The notes: generated by a model from the sequence alone, not told the origin. A DNA stretch of 64,000 bases from Candidatus Paceibacterota bacterium (GCA_035530615.1 DATKUL010000001.1:310001-374000), one strand, 5' to 3'; positions 17,250 to 26,632 are shown, counted from the first letter of the stretch. Made by a program: numbers and translations.

Positions 17250-17828
17250 CTATGTGATCTTTGGATTTTCGCGAACAAAACAGATGTGGTCCCGCCATTT
17301 CCCATCAATGTGGAGATAACGGGGTCGCTCTCCTTCGAGGCGATAGCCCGATTTCTCGGCGACTCGTCGAGAAGCCGCGTTTTCTGGACGAAGGTTTATT
17401 TCAATGCGATGGAGCCCCAGTACATCAAATGCATAGTCAGTAATCATCGTGACGGCCTTGGTAGTGATTCCAAGATTGGCATATCGCTTATCAATCCAGT
17501 ACCCGATATGTGCTCCCCGAAGCGCTCCGAAGATGATTCCACCGAGTGTTATTTGACCTACAAGTGCGCCCTTGTACCAGATGGCGAGATTCAATGAGCG
17601 AAAAGCCCGCCCTTCTCGATTATGTGAGACCACTTTCTGGTAGAACGTCGGCAATTTCATTTCGACTGGCTCTCGCGGAACATGAGGGAGGGTGGCTTCC
17701 CACGGACTGAGCCATTCGCGATTTATCGCGCGAACTTCATCCCAGGCAGCTCGATCGCGAAAACGTAGTGGTTGAAGGGTTACGCCGCCATCTTCTAGAA
17801 CAACTGGCCACCGAGCCGCGCGCTCCAT
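17250..17828 (-). CDS. rimJ: RimJ/RimL-type GNAT N-acetyltransferase
   Basis: 192 residues of the GNAT fold (Acetyltransf_3 type). LVGQITLGGIIFGALRGAHIGYWIDKRYANLGITTKAVTMIT is the acetyl-CoA-binding core and LHRIEINLRPENAASRRVAEKSGY the usual C-terminal signature. Family members acetylate the N-terminus of ribosomal proteins or other proteins. It starts 9 bp after the MoeA-like gene and is conserved in this position in actinobacteria. Confidence 0.9.
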   Translation of the reverse strand: MERAARWPVVLEDGGVTLQPLRFRDRAAWDEVRAINREWLSPWEATLPHVPREPVEMKLPTFYQKVVSHNREGRAFRSLNLAIWYKGALVGQITLGGIIFGALRGAHIGYWIDKRYANLGITTKAVTMITDYAFDVLGLHRIEINLRPENAASRRVAEKSGYRLEGERPRYLHIDGKWRDHICFVRENPKIT

Positions 17829-17837
17829 AGTCGTAAT

Positions 17838-18749
17838 CTAAAAATATCTACGGCGGAGCACAACCACCGTAACCTCGGCACCCGCTTCCAAATCAACGTC
17901 CGATTCAGGTACAGCGATCAGTGCATTTGAATCCGAGAGCGTGGCTAGATCTTCCTGAGAAGGAAGCGCTCTCACTGACCTTCCATCTTCAGAAAGGTGG
18001 GCCCTCACGTACGAACGAGACCCACTGGCCGACGCGATAGGACGCTCCAGTCGAGACTTAACCGATGGGCGATGAATATTGGTGGACCCGAGCATGGTTC
18101 TGATCATTGGCCGGATGAAGAGTTCGAGGGAAATGTAGGCGGAGATGGGATCACCGGGAAGAGTGACGACCGGCGTCTTATCTGGACCAATGACACCGTA
18201 GTTGTGCCTTCCGCTGGCCTCAATTGCTAGATCCACTGTCGTGATCTCGCCCAGTGAACTCAATGCGCGTGTGATGAGATCGAAGGAGTCACCGCCTCTT
18301 TCTCCGCTCACAATGATGAGATCGGCACGGACGAGTTGGTCTTCAACCACTCCTTTGAGCTGCTCCTCATCCTCTGGAATTGAGAAGACTCGATAGGCGA
18401 CTGCACCTGCTTCGCGGACGGAGGTCGCAAGCAACCACGAATTGGTTTCATACTCTTCGCCAATTTTGAGGTGATTTCCCGGCTCAACCAGATCAGGACC
18501 CGCCGAAATAACAACCACCCGTGGGTGGGGACGAGTAGGAAGTTGTCTTAATCCGATGGAAGCAGCCAGTCCTATCTGCGTCGATCTAATTCTCGAACCA
18601 GCCTTCATGACCAAGCGATCACCTGAGTAGACGTCATCGGCAAGGGTGGCGCCATGAGCGTCCAGCAGGGGCATATCAAAAGCGTCCAGCGGCTTGCAGA
18701 TGGCAAGTAGGGAAGTAAGAAATTCATCGACACGCACTTGCTCTGACAT
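17838..18749 (-). CDS. MoeA/gephyrin-like protein lacking domain II (Glp-like)
   Basis: 303 residues from the ATG at 18749, six nt behind TATGGT (leaderless); a GTG at 18755 is possible. MoeA proteins have about 400 residues. Here the sequence passes from ADDVYSG directly to DRLVMKAGSRIRSTQIGLAASIG, skipping the domain that contains the usual FDNSAMDGYAV segment. The molybdopterin-binding loop is degenerate (VSGERGGDSFD in place of GGVSxGxxD), while LPGDPISAYISLELFIRP is kept. With RimJ and a SepX/GlpR-like gene downstream, a Glp-like role at the divisome is more likely than molybdenum cofactor synthesis (inference). Confidence 0.75.
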   Translation of the reverse strand: MSEQVRVDEFLTSLLAICKPLDAFDMPLLDAHGATLADDVYSGDRLVMKAGSRIRSTQIGLAASIGLRQLPTRPHPRVVVISAGPDLVEPGNHLKIGEEYETNSWLLATSVREAGAVAYRVFSIPEDEEQLKGVVEDQLVRADLIIVSGERGGDSFDLITRALSSLGEITTVDLAIEASGRHNYGVIGPDKTPVVTLPGDPISAYISLELFIRPMIRTMLGSTNIHRPSVKSRLERPIASASGSRSYVRAHLSEDGRSVRALPSQEDLATLSDSNALIAVPESDVDLEAGAEVTVVVLRRRYF

Positions 18750-18802
18750 AATCACACCATACTTGTAAAAGTAATACTTCTAGGGATTTGCAGGGGATTT
18801 GG

Positions 18803-19360
18803 GTGAAAACGAATTCAGGGAAAGACGCTAAGAAAGCACTTCGGGATCGATATCGGTGGGAGCGAAAAGACCGATACGTGCCCGCATCTTTTACCTTCTT
18901 ATTAGATGCCCCGGAAATGAGAGCCGCGAAATGTGTCACAAGTTACATCTCCACCGGCGATGAGCCAAGTACGAAGGAATTGAATCGAGAACTCATTGCC
19001 CGCGGAGTAACCATTCTCCTTCCACGAGTCCACGGAAAAGTCTTGCAGTGGGTCGAATGGAACGGTGATGCTAAGTCTCTCAAAGAGAGCAAGGGACTTT
19101 TCGAGCCCATTGGAAAAGAACGCGATGACATCTCAGATATAGATGTCGTGATTGTCCCCGGCCTGCATTTGGACCAACAGGGCTACCGCCTTGGCCAAGG
19201 CGGGGGGTTTTACGACCGCGCACTCCCATCAATGCCAGGTTGGAAAGTGGGCATCGTGCATTCAGGAGAAATCACCAGCGATCCACTTCCGCGCGAACCG
19301 CACGACATCAAATTGGATGCGGGCGCGACGCCCGATCTCATTATCCGCTTTCCAAACTAA
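18803..19360 (+). CDS. 5-formyltetrahydrofolate cyclo-ligase
   Basis: 185 residues from GTG 18803, which has AGGGGAT at a proper distance; a TTG at 18788 would be longer. Converts 5-formyl-THF to 5,10-methenyl-THF with ATP. YRLGQGGGFYDRALPSMPGWKVGIVHSGEI is the conserved C-terminal nucleotide/substrate segment. It is divergent from the MoeA-like gene, as in M. tuberculosis (Rv0992c); the galU gene usually between them is absent. Confidence 0.92.
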   Translation: MKTNSGKDAKKALRDRYRWERKDRYVPASFTFLLDAPEMRAAKCVTSYISTGDEPSTKELNRELIARGVTILLPRVHGKVLQWVEWNGDAKSLKESKGLFEPIGKERDDISDIDVVIVPGLHLDQQGYRLGQGGGFYDRALPSMPGWKVGIVHSGEITSDPLPREPHDIKLDAGATPDLIIRFPN

Positions 19361-20512
19361 CTAATTTTTCGGTAAATTTTTTGCTATAACAATTCTTTGA
19401 ATCTGATTGGTGCCTTCGTAAATCTGAGTCAGTTTCGCATCGCGCATCATTCGCTCGACGGGATAATCTGAAACATAGCCGTATCCACCCATAATCTGGA
19501 CCGCATCGGTTGTGACCCGCATCGCCGTGTCACTGGCCAAGGTTTTGCACGCTGCGGCAAAGAACTTCAAGTCTGGATCATTCCGCTCGCTCTTGGAGGC
19601 AGCCGCGTAGGTCATCTGACGCGCTGCGGCAATTGCAATTGCCATATCTGCCAACATAAATTGGATTGCTTGGAAATTGAATATCGGCTTGTTAAATTGC
19701 TCGCGCTCGTGAGCATATTTTGCGGCAATATCGAAGGCACCTTGCGCAATTCCAAGTGCTTGGGCCGCGATTGTGATGCGAGTGTGATCAAGGGTCAGCA
19801 TCGCCAGTGCGAAGCCCTCATTTACTTCACTAATGCGTCGATCGTCAGAGAGTTCGACATTGTCGAAGTAGACCTCCCGAGTGGGCGACCCTCTGAAACC
19901 CATTTTCTTCTCGTGGGCTCCAAAAGAGACCCCTGGGTCACTCTTTTCGACAATGAAAGCTGTTATCCCCTCGGCCCCCTTGTTCGAATCTGTCGACGCA
20001 AAGACCGTGTAGAAATCGGAGAAACCAGCATTCGAAATCCATTTTTTGCTGCCGCTAATAATCCATTTATCTCCGGACTTAGTGGCCTTCGTTCGAATTG
20101 CGGCGGCATCTGATCCAGCACTCGATTCGGAGAGACAGTACGAGAACCCCTTCCCCTGAGCTAGTGGACGCAGCCATCTCTCCTTCTGCTCTTGCGATCC
20201 AGAAAACATGAGAGGCAATGAACCAAGTTTGTTGACAGCCGGAATCAGAGATGAAGACGCGCATGCCCGAGCTACTTCTTCAACAATGAGAACTACTCCA
20301 AGGGCATCAGCACCTTCTCCGCCATATTCAGTAGGAACATGAGCTGCGGCTAATCCTGCACCTTGAAGTGCATCGAATGCTTCTTGAGGAAAGCGCGCCT
20401 CTTCATCTACCGCATGTGCAAAGGGCGCAATCTCTTTCTCCGCGAGTGAGCGAACGCTCTGGCGCAGATCTTGGTACTCAGATGGAAGTTCAAAAAGCGC
20501 GTCAGTGGCCAC
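19361..20512 (-). CDS. Acyl-CoA dehydrogenase
   Basis: 383 residues, FAD enzyme of beta-oxidation or branched-chain acyl-CoA breakdown. N-terminal helical domain, middle beta domain with YCLSESSAGSDAAAIRTKA, and C-terminal helical domain with the catalytic Glu in QIYEGTNQIQR. The GTG start overlaps the upstream CopD-CtaG gene by 11 nt with AGAGGA as ribosome site. The exact substrate cannot be read. Confidence 0.94.
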   Translation of the reverse strand: MATDALFELPSEYQDLRQSVRSLAEKEIAPFAHAVDEEARFPQEAFDALQGAGLAAAHVPTEYGGEGADALGVVLIVEEVARACASSSLIPAVNKLGSLPLMFSGSQEQKERWLRPLAQGKGFSYCLSESSAGSDAAAIRTKATKSGDKWIISGSKKWISNAGFSDFYTVFASTDSNKGAEGITAFIVEKSDPGVSFGAHEKKMGFRGSPTREVYFDNVELSDDRRISEVNEGFALAMLTLDHTRITIAAQALGIAQGAFDIAAKYAHEREQFNKPIFNFQAIQFMLADMAIAIAAARQMTYAAASKSERNDPDLKFFAAACKTLASDTAMRVTTDAVQIMGGYGYVSDYPVERMMRDAKLTQIYEGTNQIQRIVIAKNLPKN

Positions 20513-22415
20513 GTTCGATTTCCTCTACTTTCTTATCTCTCTCGGCAAGACTAGAAAGGTAGGCGTTGTACTGCGCTAGCTCATCGGGTTGGCCCATCGC
20601 GGCCAGGCGCTCGGCGTTGCGATCAATTCTCTTTGCCTCATGTGAGTCGTCCCGCACCCAGAGAATAAACGTAGCCACGAGCGCCAGCAATATAGGAATC
20701 TCCCCCATTGCCCATCCAATGGAACCAGCGAGATGTTGATCGGCGAGAAGATCGGGCGACCAGGGGCGGTGCAACTGTGCAAAATAGCCACCGTCAAGGA
20801 GCGCGGTCGAAGACATGAGTGCCACCGAGAAGAATGCGTGAATACTCATTGCGACAAAAAGGATCACGATTCTCATCAGATACGGAACGCGCTTTGGATT
20901 TGGATCCACGCCGATAATGACATGGAAGAAAAGAAGCCCTGCCAGAACAAAATGGAGATTCATGGCGAAGTGGCCAATGTGGCTCTGCATCATCCCGCCA
21001 AATAATGAGGTGAAGTACAGGGCAAATAGAGAACCATCGAAAAGCAGTAACGCCACAACCGGATTCACCCAGACACTCACCAATTTGGAGTGAAGAGCAG
21101 CGATCAGAGTTCCGCGGACTCCGCGTTCAGTCGGCGTGCGGCCTTGCGGCAGGGTTCGCAGAGCCAGAGTGATAGGAGCACTAAGGATAATAAAGATGGG
21201 GGCGATCATTCCCAGAATCATGTGGGCGATCATGTGATACGAGAATGAGAAGTGGGCATAGACACCAACCCCGCCACTTGTTGCGTAGGTGATGAAGTAC
21301 ATCCCAGATAAAAATGAGATCGTTCGAAAGATGGGCCATGAATCGCCCTGTTTTCTCAGACGATAGACGCCCCGTAGATAGAGCGCAGTAGAGAGAAGGA
21401 CGATGCCCAGGAAGAGTGCGTCGGGATCGAAATCGAAAAATAGTCTCGTGAAGTTGGGAGCCGCTGGCATAGGAAGACCGGCAATTGTGGTGGCCGCATC
21501 AAACTTAATGTTTTCGGTAGGAGTGGGCGGCTGATTGGTTGAGAGCCACGAACCGAGTGCCAGCGCAATAATCATGATCGAAAGTTCGATCCCAACCAGT
21601 TGAGTAAATTTCGCCCAGTGAATACTGGTCATTTTGCCTGAATTGAGGTTGCGTCGGTGTTGATATCCCATGAAAATCAAGCCGCCAGTCAAAATCACTT
21701 TGGCAATGACGATGAGTGCGTAACTCGTGTGCCAGGCGGCCGCAAAATCCAATCGAATCCATGCATTGGCGGCTCCACTTAGTACAACCGCGACAACCGC
21801 CCAGAGTGCCAATTGACTAAACCGCGGTGCTGCAATGACACGAGAGTGCGGATCAAGCAGCCCAAGTCCAAAGATTCCACCCACCCAGAGCATCAATGCG
21901 AGAACGTGAATAACCAATGACCCAACCGCAAGTGAGTGCGATCCGCTTGCCGACGAATGTGATTGGAATACGGGAGCAACCACGCCAACCAGTGCCAGCA
22001 GGAGAAGGAGGGTTGCTCCGCCAACGCGCTTCACACGCGGTACCAGGATTACGACGAGGATCGCTACCAGCAATTGGAAAAACATGTACTGGCCCAGGGT
22101 CACCTGGGTGACGAAAGACCTAAGGGTCGTGGGATCTAATGCGGCCCCAATTGTTTCATCCAGAACATTGGCGAGTGTGAAAACAATATTTGCCCCGGCA
22201 ACAACAACCCATATTCCGCCGCTCCACAGAGCAACAGTGCGCAGCTTCAATGCTTCAGCGCCCAGGGCGCCTTCGTTATCCTCTAGAAGGAAACCCATGC
22301 AAAGTAAGACACCGATGAGGCAGACACTCGCCGTGATTCCAAAGAACTTGCTCATTGTTGTTAGAGCATTGACAAAAGGTCCTGCCGAAGAGACGGATGC
22401 CGCCAGTAATGTCAT
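20502..22415 (-). CDS. CopD-CtaG fusion membrane protein (copper import / oxidase assembly)
   Basis: 637 residues from ATG 22415 (ATGA overlap with the copC stop; a longer frame to 22436 exists). The N-terminal half (about 1-300) has eight hydrophobic helices of the CopD family, including HVLALMLWVGGIFGLGLL. The C-terminal half (about 330-600) is a caa3-type CtaG domain with HFSFSYHMIAHMILGMIAP and SHIGHFAMNLHFVLAGLLFFHVIIG, His-rich helices thought to handle copper. Such fusions follow CopC in actinobacteria. A Glu/Arg-rich cytoplasmic tail ends the protein. Confidence 0.9.
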   Translation of the reverse strand: MTLLAASVSSAGPFVNALTTMSKFFGITASVCLIGVLLCMGFLLEDNEGALGAEALKLRTVALWSGGIWVVVAGANIVFTLANVLDETIGAALDPTTLRSFVTQVTLGQYMFFQLLVAILVVILVPRVKRVGGATLLLLLALVGVVAPVFQSHSSASGSHSLAVGSLVIHVLALMLWVGGIFGLGLLDPHSRVIAAPRFSQLALWAVVAVVLSGAANAWIRLDFAAAWHTSYALIVIAKVILTGGLIFMGYQHRRNLNSGKMTSIHWAKFTQLVGIELSIMIIALALGSWLSTNQPPTPTENIKFDAATTIAGLPMPAAPNFTRLFFDFDPDALFLGIVLLSTALYLRGVYRLRKQGDSWPIFRTISFLSGMYFITYATSGGVGVYAHFSFSYHMIAHMILGMIAPIFIILSAPITLALRTLPQGRTPTERGVRGTLIAALHSKLVSVWVNPVVALLLFDGSLFALYFTSLFGGMMQSHIGHFAMNLHFVLAGLLFFHVIIGVDPNPKRVPYLMRIVILFVAMSIHAFFSVALMSSTALLDGGYFAQLHRPWSPDLLADQHLAGSIGWAMGEIPILLALVATFILWVRDDSHEAKRIDRNAERLAAMGQPDELAQYNAYLSSLAERDKKVEEIERGH

Positions 22416-22945
22416 CGTTTCGTGATGAGCTTCCACGCATAGAAGCAGAGGGACAAGAAGACGGCCACTGCGGCGAGAATGAGAGCAATAACCAACGTCG
22501 GTACTCCCACAGAGTTGCTCGGGGAGTTTCCCGGGCTTGCAGAGGGTGTAATGACAGTAGGCGATGGAGAACTGATCACACTGGGGGCGGTAAACGAAAA
22601 TGTGTACGTGCCTTCAAGTGGAATGTCATTATCGGTGAGTAGCGAATATGAGACGGTGTAAATACCGCTGACCGTAAGCAATTTCAAACCGGCCACGACA
22701 TCGGTCCCATTGACAGTCAAAGTACCGTCATCTACTCGAGTGCCCTGTGGATCGCGCACGGTGATCATATTTCCCTGATCAATGAGTGGCGCCTCGGTCG
22801 TCATACTGATTGCACTGGGCGAGGAGGTAAGCACGGCTCCGGCATTAGGAGTTGCGCTTACGAGTGAATTGGCACTGGCCGACCAGGTCGATCCGAATGC
22901 AATGAAGGCCAGAACCGCCCCCACCAGGGTTTTATGTAGCCTCAC
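22412..22945 (-). CDS. CopC-domain secreted/anchored protein without copper-binding histidines
   Basis: 177 residues: signal peptide (about 1-25, ending SASA), CopC beta domain (about 26-120: SLVSATPNAGAVL...GTYTFSFTAP), a Ser/Pro linker, and a C-terminal membrane helix (about 148-170) with a basic end, as in YobA/PcoC-like proteins. Classical CopC begins its mature form with His and has DGH near the end of the domain; here the residues are Asn and DND, and the mature domain has no histidine. Copper binding in the known way is therefore unlikely. Confidence 0.88.
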   Translation of the reverse strand: MRLHKTLVGAVLAFIAFGSTWSASANSLVSATPNAGAVLTSSPSAISMTTEAPLIDQGNMITVRDPQGTRVDDGTLTVNGTDVVAGLKLLTVSGIYTVSYSLLTDNDIPLEGTYTFSFTAPSVISSPSPTVITPSASPGNSPSNSVGVPTLVIALILAAVAVFLSLCFYAWKLITKR

Positions 22946-23075
22946 AATGCTCCAACCTTTGCGTTCAGCGTCTCAATATCTTTCAATTCGCCTCTATCGT
23001 CCCACTTCTTTAGACTTCTCTCTACTGCCCCTGGATTTTTAATGGGGAACGCTAGTGAGGAAAGGCAGATGCTCT

Positions 23076-23366
23076 ATGCCAACGTACCAATATGCATGCA
23101 GCGCCTGCCAACACGAATTTGAGATATTCCAGGCTTTTACCGATACATCGTTGACCCATTGCCCCGAGTGCAACGGCCAATTACGAAAGGTCTACTCCCC
23201 AGTTGGAGTCGTCTTTAAGGGCTCAGGTTTCTACAAGACCGATTCTGGATCTTCTTCAAAAGCGCCATCAACAGCTTCCGCCGCTCCATCATCATCTTCT
23301 GTTGCACCTGCTGCACCATCCAGCACGGCACCTGCTGCGCCAACTTCAACAACAGCACCTAACTAG
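23076..23366 (+). CDS. FmdB-type zinc ribbon protein
   Basis: 96 residues from ATG 23076 (MPTYQYACSACQHEFE is the family start; a GTG at 23055 is unlikely). Two CxxC pairs (CSAC, CPEC) form the regulatory zinc ribbon, followed by VGVVFKGSGFYKTD, the FmdB signature. The last 35 residues are Ser/Ala/Pro/Thr low-complexity. Function of the family is not settled. Confidence 0.92.
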   Translation: MPTYQYACSACQHEFEIFQAFTDTSLTHCPECNGQLRKVYSPVGVVFKGSGFYKTDSGSSSKAPSTASAAPSSSSVAPAAPSSTAPAAPTSTTAPN

Positions 23367-23381
23367 ACGAGTAAACGTCTT

Positions 23382-23498
23382 TCACTCGTGATGGGGTGGT
23401 CGATCTGATTCCAATTGCTCGTCTCGCTTCTTTTCATCTTCTTGATCATCGCGCGGGTCGCGTTCGTCAGCTGAAGATTGTGGCCATTCTTCACTCAT
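23382..23498 (-). CDS. Possible small charged protein (38 residues)
   Basis: An ATG frame encodes a highly charged peptide (SEEWPQSSADERDPRDDQ start, HHE end). Its ATG overlaps the stop of another short frame (23495-23596) as ATGA, which suggests a translated pair. No family recognised. Confidence 0.3.
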   Translation of the reverse strand: MSEEWPQSSADERDPRDDQEDEKKRDEQLESDRPPHHE

Positions 23499-23596
23499 AA
23501 CGCACCAGCTGCCCGTATCATCTTCGTAACGGCACAGAGAAGCGCTGATTCCAAATTACCGTGGTGGTAGGGATCATGCACTTTTGCCATTGCCAT
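23495..23596 (-). other. Short frame resembling the N-terminus of a TetR regulator
   Basis: MAMAKVHDPYHHGNLESALL plus CAVTKMIRAAGAL then a stop. PYHHGNLxxALLxA is the typical beginning of many TetR-family proteins, but the helix-turn-helix never follows. It may be a truncated regulator remnant beside the MMPL gene, or chance. The same frame stays open upstream into the MMPL start region. Confidence 0.3.
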
Positions 23597-23664
23597 GAGG
23601 CCATTGTGCCCTCTATCTTGACAATGCTCAATTACAGCCTGAACAGCCGTTAGATTGTTCAGAT

Positions 23665-25779
23665 TTGGAGTCTTTAGTGTTCGACACCCTTGCTCACCTG
23701 GTTGTCCGTCGTCGGAAAATAACCCTTTTTCTCTTCATCATCATCGTTGTATCCGCCGGCGCCATCGGTTCCGCCGTCATTTCCAAACTAGATAGCGGCG
23801 GGTACTCAGATCCGAAAAGTGAGTCTGCTCAGGCATCGAAGTACCTGACAGATCATTTCAACGTAAAGGATCCAAGTGTTGTCCTCGTCGTCGACTCGGG
23901 GATGAAGGGACTAAACGATGCAACCGTGATTGCCTCTGAGTCTCGTTTGGAATCTCAGGTGAAAGTTGTGCCAGGGGTGGCCCAAACACTCTCGTATTGG
24001 AGTTCCGGAAAGTCACCGACTCTCATGTCGAGTGATGGGAAAGCAGCCTTTCTCTTCGTCTATACGGAGAAAACGAATTTTGGAAGCATAGAAGATGTGG
24101 GAAGAGTGATTCAGGAGAAGTTTGAAGGAAAGTTCGAATCCCTCACTGTCTACACCTCGGGCGCTGGTGTGGTTGCACATGCGATTAACTCCAAGATTTC
24201 TAAAGACCTAGCCTTGGCGGAGGCAATCTCAATTCCTCTCACCTTTATCCTGCTCGCTTTTGTATTTGGTGCGTTAGTTGCATCAGCGATGCCACTAGTG
24301 GTCGGAATCAGCGCAATTCTCGGGGCGCTTTTCATCATCTTGCTTTTCACACTTTTCACGAATGTCAGCATTTATGCACTCAATCTCATTACCGGCCTTG
24401 GATTAGGTCTGGGAATTGACTACGCACTCCTCATCGTCAATCGGTTCCGCGAAGAATTGCATTCAGGAAAGAACGTCGAAGAAGCGGTGACCACGACCAT
24501 CATGAGTGCAGGAAAAACGGTCTTCTATTCGGGCTTGACTGTTCTTGTCACGCTCAGTTCGCTCATGCTCTTTCCGCTCAGTTTCCTCAAGTCTTTTGGA
24601 TATGCAGGAATTGCAGTCACTACCCTCGCAGTAGTCGGCGCTCTTATTCCTCTTCCCGCAATCTTGGCAATACTAGGCAATCGGATCGACAAAGGGGTCG
24701 TCCGTCGCGGGGCCATTACCCAGAAAGAAGAGGGTCGTTGGGCACGGACGGCCCGATTCGTCATGCGACGACCCGTACCAGTTGTAGTTGTTTCCTTGAT
24801 TATTTTGGGTGTCTTGGCCGCACCGATCAAAGATATTGCCTTCGCACAAATCGACTCACGGGTCCTACCAAAATCGAATAGTGCGGCCATCGCGTCAAAA
24901 ATGATTCTGGACCGTTTCCCGGGACAAGAGAGCAGTCCGATTGAAATCATTATTCCTGGTGGAGTCCAGAAGTCGAAGGAAGTTGCTGCTTACCTCAATA
25001 AGGTGAAATCCGTTGTAGGCGTTATACGTATCAACCCTCCACAAGTCAGCGGGAATGATCTGCGGGTTACGGCAATCCAATCAATTGGTTCGCGGACAAG
25101 TGCCGCTCAGACGCTTATTCATAATCTCCGGTTAATCGATGCACCTGCTGGGACTCTCATCGGTGGAGCCGCTGCCGACTTCACAGACTCGCAAGATGGA
25201 ATCGCTGACAAGTTGCCGTGGGCACTCGGGTGGATTGCGTTAAGCGTTCTGATACTCATATTCATCTTCACGGGTTCGATAATTCTGCCCATCAAAGCCG
25301 TGATACTAAATGGACTCTCATTAGTTGCGACGCTTGGAGTCCTGAGTTGGATTTTCATCGATGGCCATATGAAATGGCTCATTGGGGATTTCACAGTAAC
25401 GGGCACCCTTGATACCGGAACAACGATTCTGGTTGCTGTGGTGGTCTTCGGGCTCTCGATGGACTACGAGATTTTTCTCCTGTCGCGCATACGGGAGGAA
25501 CATTTCGCCGGCAAATCCAACACCGAAGCGGTGGCGACGGGATTGCAGCGCTCTGCGCGAATTATTACGGCAGCTGCGATGCTGCTCGCAGTTGTGTTTG
25601 CCTCCTTTATTTCAAGCGGCGTAACTTCGATCAAACTTCTGGGTCTTGGTGTCGGGTTCGCGGTCTTACTTGATGCAACTCTCATCCGCGCACTCTTAGT
25701 ACCGGCGCTGATGCGATTATTCGGTGAATTGAATTGGTGGGCGCCCAAAGCGCTTAAACGTTTCACATTGGCGCACTAG
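23665..25779 (+). CDS. MMPL/RND family transporter
   Basis: 704 residues, about 12 membrane helices in two repeats, each with a large extracytoplasmic loop (about residues 38-170 and 395-520). The proton-relay motifs GLGLGLGIDYALLIVNRFREEL and VFGLSMDYEIFLLSRIREEH are intact. The family exports lipids or drugs in actinobacteria. The start is TTG at 23665, 8 nt after TAGATT; a GTG at 23677 is an alternative. Confidence 0.92.
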   Translation: MESLVFDTLAHLVVRRRKITLFLFIIIVVSAGAIGSAVISKLDSGGYSDPKSESAQASKYLTDHFNVKDPSVVLVVDSGMKGLNDATVIASESRLESQVKVVPGVAQTLSYWSSGKSPTLMSSDGKAAFLFVYTEKTNFGSIEDVGRVIQEKFEGKFESLTVYTSGAGVVAHAINSKISKDLALAEAISIPLTFILLAFVFGALVASAMPLVVGISAILGALFIILLFTLFTNVSIYALNLITGLGLGLGIDYALLIVNRFREELHSGKNVEEAVTTTIMSAGKTVFYSGLTVLVTLSSLMLFPLSFLKSFGYAGIAVTTLAVVGALIPLPAILAILGNRIDKGVVRRGAITQKEEGRWARTARFVMRRPVPVVVVSLIILGVLAAPIKDIAFAQIDSRVLPKSNSAAIASKMILDRFPGQESSPIEIIIPGGVQKSKEVAAYLNKVKSVVGVIRINPPQVSGNDLRVTAIQSIGSRTSAAQTLIHNLRLIDAPAGTLIGGAAADFTDSQDGIADKLPWALGWIALSVLILIFIFTGSIILPIKAVILNGLSLVATLGVLSWIFIDGHMKWLIGDFTVTGTLDTGTTILVAVVVFGLSMDYEIFLLSRIREEHFAGKSNTEAVATGLQRSARIITAAAMLLAVVFASFISSGVTSIKLLGLGVGFAVLLDATLIRALLVPALMRLFGELNWWAPKALKRFTLAH

Positions 25780-25786
25780 TTCCCGC

Positions 25787-25798
25787 TATTCTCGCAAC
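25787..25798 (+). promoter_or_regulatory. -10 element for leaderless purU
   Basis: TATTCT (25787-25792) ends 6 nt before the purU ATG at 25799, with no Shine-Dalgarno between them. Confidence 0.5.
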
Positions 25799-26632
25799 AT
25801 GAATCTTGTCGTGACTCTGCAGTGCATTGATCAGCCAGGGATCGTTCACGCCTTAACATCTGCGATTTTAGAATGTAAGGGCAACATCATTGAGAATCAA
25901 CAGTTCACTGATCCGACAACGCGAACATTCATCATGCGGACCCTCTTTGAGGCTGATCTAGCGGTGGAAGAGGCGGAGAAGATCTTGCGATCGGTGACGT
26001 CTGGTTTCTCCCCTGTATTGGAAATCAGGCCAGCAAGTCAGAAACGAAAGGCATTGATTCTGGTGACCAAGGAAAGCCACTGTCTTCGAGACCTCCTTTT
26101 CCTACTTGAGCTTGGGGAGTTGCCCATCGAGATACCTCTGGTGATGTCTAATCATGAAGAGCTTCGATCGTTAGTTGAATCTCATGAAATCACATTCACT
26201 TCGATGGTTGGCATGGACAAGCCCGCCCAAGAAAGTGCCATCAAGGATGAAATCCAATCATTGGACATCGATTTTGTCGTCTTAGCCCGCTACATGCAGA
26301 TCCTCAGTGGCGAGTTCTGCGATTCAATGCTCGGCAAGATGATCAACATTCACCATTCGTTCCTGCCGGGCTTTAAAGGCGCAAAGCCTTACCACCAGGC
26401 TCATGCACGTGGCGTGAAAGTCATCGGAGCAACCGCACACTTCGTCACTTCAGACCTTGATGAAGGCCCCATCATCGAACAAGACGTTGCACATGTAACC
26501 CACACCTCGACGCCAGAGAACTTGGTCTCATTAGGTAGAGACATTGAAAGACGAGTACTTTCCAAAGCAGTGAAGCTCTACGCAGAAAATCGAATCTTCT
26601 TGGTCGGCGACCGGACCATCGTCTTCGCATAA
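25799..26632 (+). CDS. purU: Formyltetrahydrofolate deformylase
   Basis: 277 residues. An N-terminal ACT domain (about 1-80) is followed by a formyl-transferase fold. Catalytic residues are in MINIHHSFLPGFKGAKPYHQA and ATAHFVTSDLDEGPII. It hydrolyses 10-formyl-THF to THF and formate, balancing one-carbon pools. Last core gene before the accessory island. Confidence 0.95.
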   Translation: MNLVVTLQCIDQPGIVHALTSAILECKGNIIENQQFTDPTTRTFIMRTLFEADLAVEEAEKILRSVTSGFSPVLEIRPASQKRKALILVTKESHCLRDLLFLLELGELPIEIPLVMSNHEELRSLVESHEITFTSMVGMDKPAQESAIKDEIQSLDIDFVVLARYMQILSGEFCDSMLGKMINIHHSFLPGFKGAKPYHQAHARGVKVIGATAHFVTSDLDEGPIIEQDVAHVTHTSTPENLVSLGRDIERRVLSKAVKLYAENRIFLVGDRTIVFA

